Assembly (NCBI RefSeq): GCF_001556105.1 | Contig: NZ_LSIF01000034.1 | Coordinates: 1-64,000, forward strand | Source: Pseudoxanthomonas mexicana | GTDB lineage: Bacteria > Pseudomonadota > Gammaproteobacteria > Xanthomonadales > Xanthomonadaceae | Length of the DNA: 64,000 bases | Direction: 5' to 3' | Shown here: piece by piece, positions 29,801 through 37,300 of the stretch | Numbering within the stretch: the first letter of the stretch is position 1 | Layout of the letters: every line of letters begins with the position of its first letter | Notes under the pieces: model-generated | Seen by the model: the letters and a program-made list of their open reading frames with translations, nothing else | Databases searched by the model: none | What the model was told of the DNA's origin: nothing | Translations under genes and position numbers: made by a program

Positions 29801-32800
29801 GGCATGTACAACGCCAGCTATTACCAGCGCAACGTGCTGGCGCACCCGGCCCTGATCGACAAGGTCGGCGCGTTCCAGGTGATGCTCGGCAACGAAAAGG
29901 ACTACATCGCCACGCGCGTGGCGCACAAGTTGAACCTCACCGGGCCGGCCATCAGCGTGCATACGGCGTGCTCCACGTCACTGGTCGCAATCAGCGAGGC
30001 CATCGACAGCCTGCGCAACGGCCGCTGCGGCATGGCGCTGGCCGGCGGCATTGCGGTGACCTGTCCGGTGCGCAGCGGCCACGTCTACCAGGAGGGCGGC
30101 ATGCTGTCGGCCGATGGCCACACGCGCAGTTTCGATGCCGACGCGACCGGCACGGTGTTCAGCGACGGTGCCGCGGTCGTGCTGCTTAAACGCCACTCCG
30201 ACGCGATTGCCGATGGCAATCCGATCCATGCGGTGGTGCGCGGGGCAGCCATCAACAACGATGGCGGCCAGAAGGCCAGCTTCACCGCGCCGAGCAGCGA
30301 GGGGCAGGCCGCGGTGATTGCGATGGCGCATGCCGATGCCGGCGTGGATGCGCGCAGCATCGGCTACGTGGAGGCGCATGGCACGGCCACGCCGATGGGC
30401 GACCCCATCGAGATCGAAGGCCTCACCCGCGCCTTCCGCCAGAGCACGGACGACAACGGTTTCTGCGTCGTCGGTTCGGTGAAGAGCAATGTCGGCCATC
30501 TGCTGATGGCGGCCGGCGCGGCAGGCGTGATCAAGACGGCCTACGCGCTGCATCATGGCTGCCTGCCGCCGACCGCGCATTTCCGCCAGGCCAATCCGGT
30601 GATCGATTTCGCACGCACGCCGTTCCGGGTGAGCGGCGAGCTGCAGCCTTGGGTGACCAGCGACGGCCAGCCGCGTCGCGCTGGCGTCAGCTCCTTCGGG
30701 GTCGGCGGTACCAACGCGCATGTGGTTATGGAACAGGCGCCACTGCAGGCACCGTCAGAGACGGCCGATGTTCCACCGCTGTTGACGTTGTCGGCCCGCA
30801 CGCCGGCTGCGTTGGTGGAAGCCGTCACGCGCTTGGCCGATCATCTGGAACGCGATGCCGACGCCAACCTCGCCGACGTCGCGTGGACGTTGGCCGTTGG
30901 TCGAAAGGTCTTTCCGCACCGGATCACGGTTGCCGCCGACACGGCGATCACCGCAGTCGCGCAGTTGCGCAGTCCCGACCTGTCTGCGGCCGCGGCGAAG
31001 TCGCGACCCGCGCAGGCCAGCGACGTGGTGTTCATGTTCCCCGGGCAGGGCTGCCAGTACGCCGGCATGGGTCGCACGCTATACGCCCGTGAGCCGGCGT
31101 TCCGCGCCGCGTTCGATGAGTGTGCCCGCGTGCTCGATCTCGAACTCGGGCAGGACCTGTGCGCCCTCGTGTTCGGTGACGATGCCGATGCGTTGCTGCC
31201 GACGGCGATCATGCAGCCGGCGATCTTCAGCATCGAGTATTCGTTGGCGCGCTGGTGGATGGCGCAGGGCATCATGCCGGCGGCGATGATCGGGCATAGC
31301 GTTGGCGAGTTCGTCGCCTCGACGTTGGCTGGCGTGTTCGCACTGCCCGACGCGCTGCGTCTGGTGGCACGCCGTGGACGCCTGATGCAGGCGCAGCCGT
31401 CGGGCGCCATGCTGTCGGTACGGCAACCGCTCGATGCGCTGCTGCCGCGACTGCCGGGCACGCTGTCACTGGCCGCGGAGAATGCGCCTGGTGCCTGCGT
31501 GGTGGCGGGGCCGCACGACGCCATTGTCGCCTTCCAGCAGCAATTGGAAGGCGAGGGCATCGCCTGTCGCGCGCTGAAGACCTCGCATGCCTTCCACTCG
31601 GCCATGATGGATGCGGTGATGCCGGCGTTCCGTGCCGAGGTCGAGGCGCTGGTGCGCAGCGCGCCGTCGCTGCCCATCCTGTCCACTGCCACCGGTGATT
31701 GGCTGCAGGACGGGCAGGCGATGTCCGCCGAGTACTGGGCGCGCCATCTACGCGAACCGGTGCGCTTCTCCGCAGCCATCGCGCAGCTGTTGGATCGGCC
31801 CGGTCGCGTGCTGCTGGAGATTGGTCCACGCGCGACGCTGTCCACGTTGTCGCGACAACAGCCGCTGCTGAAATCCCACGGCATCACCGCCGTGGCCTCG
31901 CTGACCGATCAGGTCGAAGAGGAACATGCCGCGCTGATCGCTGCATTCGGTCACCTCTGGGCGCGTGGCGTGGACCTGTCGCCCGCCCGCCTGGACCGCC
32001 GCCAGCGCCGCCTGCGCGTGCGCCTGCCGACGTATCCGTTCGAAAAAAAGCGCTGCTGGGTCGAGCCGCCTGTGGCGGCGTCCAGCAACGTCGTACCCCA
32101 TGCCAACATCGCCAACCACGCGATCCAGGAGTCCCCGATGTCCGTCGTCTCTTCTCCCGCTGCCCCCGCCAACCGCCGCCCTCGCCTGGCGGCGCGACTG
32201 CGCGAGGTATTCGAGGATGTGGCGGGTTTCGAACTTGCCGAGTCCGACGGCGATGCCAGTTTCATCGAGCTGGGCATGGATAGCCTGATGCTGACGCAGG
32301 TGGCGTTGCAGTTGCAGAAGATCTTCCCGGTGAAGATCACCTTCCGCCAGCTGATGGGCGAGTACGCCAGCGTGGACCGGCTGGCGGCGGGACTGGATGC
32401 GCAGCTGCCTGCCGATCCGGCGCCGGTAACCGCAGCCGCGACACCCGTGGCTGCGGCTGTGCCCGCGCCCTTACCCGCGCAGGCGTTGCCAGTGCCGCTT
32501 GCGGCGCCGACGTTCACCGCCGGGCTCCCGACCGGGGCCGACGGTGACGTGATCCGCAACGTGATCGCCCAGCAGATGCAATTGATGTCGCAGCAGCTGG
32601 CCTTGCTGGCCGGCGTTGCATCCTCGCCTGTCGTGGAGGCCACGCCGACGCCGGTCGCACCCTCACCCCCGCAAAGCTTGACGCGCGAGCCCGCATCGCT
32701 TGCGGCGGTTGTTGCCGGCGGTGATGAGGAAGCGGCGCTGGCACACACGCGCTACGACCTGAAGAAGGCCTTCGGCGCCATCGCCCGTATCGATGCGGCG

Positions 32801-34303
32801 GGCGGCACCGAGCTGGATGCGCACCAGCGCAAGCGCCTGGACGGCTTCATCCAGCGCTACACCGCGCGGACCCCGAAGTCGAAGGCGTATACGCAGCAGC
32901 ACCGTGGCCACATGGCGGATCCGCGCGTGGTCACGGGCTTCCGTCCACTGACCAAGGAAATCGTCTACCAGATCGTGGTGGAACGCTCGAAGGGTTCGCA
33001 TGTGTGGGACATCGACGGCCACGAATACGTCGATGCGCTGAACGGTTTCGGCACCAGCCTGTTCGGCTGGCAGCCGGAGTTCGTCGTCGACGCGATCAAG
33101 CAGCAGATCGACCACGGCTACGAGATCGGGCCGATGCACCCGCTGGCCGGCGAAGTGTCCCAGCTGGTGTGCGAACTGACCGGCCATGACCGCGCTGCGC
33201 TGTGCAACACCGGTTCGGAAGCCGTGCTCGGCGCGATGCGTATCGCACGTACCGCGACCGGGCGCGAAACCATCGTGGTGTTCTCGGGGTCGTACCACGG
33301 CATCAACGACGAAGTGATCGTGCGGGGCACGAAGAAGCTGCGTGCGGTGCCTGCCGCGCCGGGCATCCTGCGCAATACGGCCGAGAAGGTGCTGGTGCTG
33401 GACTACGGCACGCCGGAGACGCTGGAGATCATCCGCGAGCGTGCGCACGAACTGGCCGCCGTGCTGGTCGAACCGGTGCAGAGCCGTCGCCCGGACTTCC
33501 AGCCGGTGGAGTTCCTCAAGGAGGTCCGCAAGATCACGGCCGACGCCGGCGCCGTCCTGATCTTCGATGAAGTGATCACCGGCTTCCGCTCGCATCCCGG
33601 TGGCGCGCAGGCGCTGTTCGGCATCCAGGCCGACCTCTGCACCTACGGCAAGGTGGTCGGCGGTGGATACCCGATCGGCGTGATGGCGGGCAAGCGCGAC
33701 TACATGGATGCACTGGATGGCGGGTACTGGCAGTACGGCGACGACTCCGTTCCGCCGGCCGGCGTGACGTACTTCGCGGGCACGTTCGTGCGCCACCCGC
33801 TGACGCTGGCGGCGGCCAAGGCCTCGCTGCTGCACATGAAGCAGTACGGCGTGGCCTTGCAGCAGCAGCTCAACGAGCGCACCACGGCGATGGCCGAGGA
33901 GATCAACGCGTTCTGCATGAAGGTCGGCGCGCCCGTGCGGATCAAGCATTTCGCCTCGCTGTGGCGCACCCACTTCGAGGAAGACCATCCGTTGCAGGAC
34001 CTGCTGTTCGCCATGATGCGCAGCCGCGGCATCCACATCCTCGACAACTTCCCGTGCTTCTTCACCACTGCGCATAGCGAGGCGGATTTCCAGGCGATCA
34101 TCCAGGCCTACAAGGAGTCCGTGCTGGAACTGCAGGAAGCGAAGCTGCTGCCGGGCGACGCGACGGCCGGCGTGCCCGGGGTGATGGACGCCGATCTTCC
34201 GGCCGTGCCCGGGGCGCGCCTCGGGCGCGATCCCGATGGCCGGCCCGGCTGGTACCTGGCCGATCCCGACCAACCTGGCCAGTATTCGAAGGTGGACGCA
34301 TGA
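26858..34303 (+). CDS. Hybrid NRPS-PKS-aminotransferase megasynthase
   Basis: This 2481-aa multidomain protein reads as follows. Residues 1-230 are a C-domain remnant without HHxxxDG. The A domain spans about 245-760, with YTSGSTGKPKG near 403, NHYGPTETHV near 549, YRTGDLGRW near 641 and NGKLDR near 751. The T domain has Ser809. The KS domain spans about 866-1290 with Cys1038, His1174 and His1214. The AT domain spans about 1389-1700 with Ser1481 in GHSVGE and HAFH, typical of malonyl specificity. The ACP has Ser1809. After an Ala/Pro linker comes a class III aminotransferase (about 1990-2430, PLP Lys2265). No ketoreductase is seen. The A-domain pocket reads D-V-Q-F-I-A-H-V-V-K, near the proline code. 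The expected chain is aminoacyl plus one malonate, with the beta-keto carbon transaminated. Start is GTG 26858 or TTG 26897. It overlaps the next gene by ATGA. Confidence 0.93.
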   Translation: MNRACQQWQDGGSLSISADSGSHWQDVLLGGVPYPDIAWKQPSTGVETRIDAVLPPSLDRTSVRLDAPRGDVASVLWALVIARLSNQASLLLVTSTDGAGVLPLRIDVDPGTTMDAALAQVRTQRADDGACKGLSLELLADLVPPAGEGERTAFLAGAGSHLLRVAELDMTVTDSDVVLRSTTGAFGSDALQQMLEAWSTLLDGLSADATQPLCRLPLLAPALAKAAIEAGNATLASFPRVAGVHRLFEARAASTPDAVALIHGERRMTYAQLDAQANQLARLLKQHGVGPDERVAIYVERGIEVVLGLLAVLKAGGAYVPLDPTYPADRLAYTVSDSAPRVLLTMSGMEQDARTVLGDLPAGLAVVDLRDPSPAWTALPAYVLDDGEGRVEAHHLAYVLYTSGSTGKPKGVAMPHGPLVNLIQWQMREPGNGVPLRTLQFAALGFDVAFQEVFATLSTGGTLLAIDQEARMSAGKLFDVIVEQRVERMFLPYFALQMLAEGLEGHLASLPEGQRLDCALREVITAGEQLRIEPKIVRFFEQLPGCRLHNHYGPTETHVVTALTLPEDPHAWPRLPTIGRPIANARVYVLDAQGQPLPHGVIGELYLAGPVVARGYLQRDELTAERFLRDPFVEVEDARMYRTGDLGRWLSDGTIEYLGRQDFQVKIRGFRVELGEIEAQVMAFPGVREAGVLAREDVPGLKRLVAYLSPQDRAAPVDVERLRQHLVGVLPDYMVPVAYMQMDTLPLSPNGKLDRHALPRPGRQRPEWAGGYSAPRDATEAALCRIFADVLDLEDLGRDDNFFDLGGTSLLAIRVLEAARRERLGDVPAMALFRAPTPAQLAEAMVGRRDSLDASRMSVRREAQANEPIAIVGMAGRFPGAATVEAFWDNLCAGRDSISMFAADELDAGIPEAQHGDPAYVPARGVFDDVDRFDAAFFGISPKEAELMDPQQRIFLELCWECIERAGHVPDASEVPVGVFAGMYNASYYQRNVLAHPALIDKVGAFQVMLGNEKDYIATRVAHKLNLTGPAISVHTACSTSLVAISEAIDSLRNGRCGMALAGGIAVTCPVRSGHVYQEGGMLSADGHTRSFDADATGTVFSDGAAVVLLKRHSDAIADGNPIHAVVRGAAINNDGGQKASFTAPSSEGQAAVIAMAHADAGVDARSIGYVEAHGTATPMGDPIEIEGLTRAFRQSTDDNGFCVVGSVKSNVGHLLMAAGAAGVIKTAYALHHGCLPPTAHFRQANPVIDFARTPFRVSGELQPWVTSDGQPRRAGVSSFGVGGTNAHVVMEQAPLQAPSETADVPPLLTLSARTPAALVEAVTRLADHLERDADANLADVAWTLAVGRKVFPHRITVAADTAITAVAQLRSPDLSAAAAKSRPAQASDVVFMFPGQGCQYAGMGRTLYAREPAFRAAFDECARVLDLELGQDLCALVFGDDADALLPTAIMQPAIFSIEYSLARWWMAQGIMPAAMIGHSVGEFVASTLAGVFALPDALRLVARRGRLMQAQPSGAMLSVRQPLDALLPRLPGTLSLAAENAPGACVVAGPHDAIVAFQQQLEGEGIACRALKTSHAFHSAMMDAVMPAFRAEVEALVRSAPSLPILSTATGDWLQDGQAMSAEYWARHLREPVRFSAAIAQLLDRPGRVLLEIGPRATLSTLSRQQPLLKSHGITAVASLTDQVEEEHAALIAAFGHLWARGVDLSPARLDRRQRRLRVRLPTYPFEKKRCWVEPPVAASSNVVPHANIANHAIQESPMSVVSSPAAPANRRPRLAARLREVFEDVAGFELAESDGDASFIELGMDSLMLTQVALQLQKIFPVKITFRQLMGEYASVDRLAAGLDAQLPADPAPVTAAATPVAAAVPAPLPAQALPVPLAAPTFTAGLPTGADGDVIRNVIAQQMQLMSQQLALLAGVASSPVVEATPTPVAPSPPQSLTREPASLAAVVAGGDEEAALAHTRYDLKKAFGAIARIDAAGGTELDAHQRKRLDGFIQRYTARTPKSKAYTQQHRGHMADPRVVTGFRPLTKEIVYQIVVERSKGSHVWDIDGHEYVDALNGFGTSLFGWQPEFVVDAIKQQIDHGYEIGPMHPLAGEVSQLVCELTGHDRAALCNTGSEAVLGAMRIARTATGRETIVVFSGSYHGINDEVIVRGTKKLRAVPAAPGILRNTAEKVLVLDYGTPETLEIIRERAHELAAVLVEPVQSRRPDFQPVEFLKEVRKITADAGAVLIFDEVITGFRSHPGGAQALFGIQADLCTYGKVVGGGYPIGVMAGKRDYMDALDGGYWQYGDDSVPPAGVTYFAGTFVRHPLTLAAAKASLLHMKQYGVALQQQLNERTTAMAEEINAFCMKVGAPVRIKHFASLWRTHFEEDHPLQDLLFAMMRSRGIHILDNFPCFFTTAHSEADFQAIIQAYKESVLELQEAKLLPGDATAGVPGVMDADLPAVPGARLGRDPDGRPGWYLADPDQPGQYSKVDA

Positions 34304-37300
34304 GTGCCATCCAAGTGACGGGTCAGGGTGGCCGCACGCGCGTCGACTACGACCCTTTCGCCGGAGGCGCGCTGCAGCGTGTCGTGCCGACGACCGAACC
34401 GCAGCGTGAAGTGTGGTTGGCGGCCAAGCTGGACCATGATGCTTCGCTGGCCTACAACGAATCGGTGTCGTTGCGGCTGCGGGGCGCGCTGGATGTGGAT
34501 CGGCTGCAGGTAGCGCTGCGCGGCGTCGTCGAACGGCACGACGCGTTGCGTGCCAGCATCGGCCCGGATGGCGAGAGCTTCTGCGTGCTCGAACCGCAGG
34601 CGTTCGCGACGGCGTTCGAGGATCTCTCCGCGCTGTCCCCGCAGGCTCGCGATGCGGCCGTGAACGCGCGGCGGCAGCAGGGTGTCGACACGCTGTTCGT
34701 CCTCGAGCAAGGTCGACTGTTCCGCGCCGAACTGCTGCGATTGCAGACGGACGACCACCTGTTGCTGATGCATGCCCATCACATCGTGTGCGACGGCTGG
34801 TCCTGGTGGGTCATCGTGCGCGAGCTCGGTGCGTTGTATCGCGGCGTGTCGGCGGCATTGCCAGCGGCCGCCTCGTTCGCCGGCTATGCGCTGGACAGCG
34901 CGATGCATCCGCACGGTGACGCCCACGCCGCCGACGAACGCTACTGGTTGTCGCGTTTCTCCGGTGAGCTTCCCGTGCTGGAACTGCCGCTGGATCATCC
35001 GCGGCCCATGCACCGCACGACGGCCTCCGCCCGCGAGGACCGCATGCTCGATGCCGCATTGACGGCCGGCGTGAAGAAGCTCGGCGCGGGGCGTGGCGTG
35101 AGTCTGTTCGCCACGCTGCTGAACGGATTCGCTGCACTGATGTCGCGAATCAGCGGCCAGGATCGCGTCGTCGTCGGCATTCCCGCGGCAGGCCAGTCGG
35201 TGGACGGGCATGAGCATCTGGTCGGCCACTGCGTCAACCTGCTGCCGCTGCGCTTCGACCTGGACCACGCCCGCAGTTTCGCCGACAGCCTGGACGCGGC
35301 CCAGGAAACGCTGCTGGACGCGCTGGACCATCAACGCTACACGTTCGGCACGCTGCTTCAGCAATTGCGCGTCGCACGTGATCCTTCGCGCACGCCGCTG
35401 ATCAGCGTGCTTTTCAATATCGACCAGGCGCTGGATCCGGCCAAGACGGGCTTCCAGGATCTGGAGCTGGACTTCACCACCAATCCGCGCAGCCATGACA
35501 ACTTCGAGTTGTCGGTGAACGCCGTGCAAGTGGACGGGCAGCTGCGCCTGGAGTGCCAGTACAACCGCGATCTTTTCGACGCCGCGACCGTGCGGCGATG
35601 GCTGGCCGCCTACGAGACCCTGTTGCGGTCTGCGGTCGACAGGCCGGCAGAGCCGATGGCGCGGCTGCCGCTGGTGGACGCGCCGGCGCTGGCGGAGTTG
35701 GCGGCCCTGCAGCCGGCACCGGTGGTCTTCGACCGGCATTGCCTGATGCACGAACACTTCGAAGGGCAGTGCGATCGCGCCCCGGACCGCATCGCGGCGC
35801 GGCATGGCGATGCCAGCCTGAGTTACCGGCAACTGGAGGCACGCGCCAACCGGATTGCGCGCCTGTTGCGCCGCCACGGCATCGGCCGCGGTGCGCTGGT
35901 GGGCCTCGCCCTGGACCGTGGACTGGACATGCTGGCGGCGATGCTCGGCATCCTGAAGGCCGGCGCCGGCTATGTGCCGCTGGATCCCGCGTTTCCGCAT
36001 GGCCGCCTGGCTTACATGGTGGAGGATGCCGGACTGGCGGCGCTGGTGACCCAGCGCGCGCATGCAGGACGCCTGGACCTGCGCGGGCGCCCGGTGCTTG
36101 CGCTGGATGCGCTGGAGTCCGCGTTGGCGGCCGAAGCGGACGGCCGTCTGGGTCGTGATGCGTCTGCTGCGGAAGCCGAGTCGACGGCCTACGTCATCTA
36201 CACCTCGGGTTCGACCGGCAAGCCCAAGGGGGTACAACTGCCGCATCGCGCCGTGGCCAACCTGATGGCGAGCATGCAGCGTTGGCCGGGCATGGACCCG
36301 GATGATCGCCTGCTCGCGGTGACGACCCTGTCGTTCGACATCTCGGTGGTGGAGATGATCCTGCCGCTGAGTGTAGGAGCGCAGGTCGTGATCGCCGACA
36401 AGTCTGTCGCCGGCGATGGGCAGGCGCTTGCCGCGCTGCTGCAGGGCTCGCGCGCGACCGTCATGCAGGCGACGCCCGCCACCTGGCGGGTCCTGCTGGA
36501 GGCAGGCTGGACAGGCAATCCGGCGTTGAAGATCTTCTGCGGCGGCGAACCGATGCAGCCGGACCTGGCGACAGCGCTGCTCGCGCGTTGTGGACAGCTG
36601 TGGAACCTGTACGGTCCGACCGAGACCACGGTGTACTCGACGGGCATGCGGGTGATGCCGGCGACGAATGGGCAACGCTGGCCCGTCATCCATATCGGTC
36701 GCCCGCTGGACAATACCCAGGTCTGGATCATGGATGCGCAGGGCCAGCTGTGTCCCTACGGCGCATCCGGAGAGATATGCATCGGCGGCGAAGGTGTCGC
36801 GCGAGGGTATCTGAATCGCCCCGAGCTGACCGCCGAGCGCTTCCTGCCGGATATGTTCGCCGACGCGGCCCACGGCTTCGGCACGGACATCCCGTCACCC
36901 ACGTTGTATCGCACCGGCGACCGTGGACGCTGGCGCGTGGACGGCTGCATCGAGCACATGGGGCGACTGGATTTCCAGGTCAAGGTGCGTGGTTTCCGCA
37001 TCGAGCTGGGGGAAATCGAAGGCCAGTTGCTGGCGCATCGCGATATCTCCCGCGCCGTTGCGATGGCGCGCGAGGACCGTCCGGGCGATGTGCGCCTGGT
37101 GGCGTATGTCGTGCTGGGCGAGGGCGTGGCGTTGGACGATGCGGCGCTTGTCGCGCACCTCAAGCTCAACCTTCCCGACTACATGGTGCCGCAGCATTTC
37201 GTCCGCCTGCCGGCGATTCCATTGCTTCCCAACGGCAAGGTCGACCGTGGCGCGTTGCCACCGCCGGAGATCAACGTCGCGCGCACCGGCGACTTCCAGC

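Noticed and set aside
36370..36390. GTAGGAGCGCAGGTCGT resembling the REP unit
   Set aside because: It matches only the first nine bases, has no inverted partner and lies inside an intact A domain coding region.
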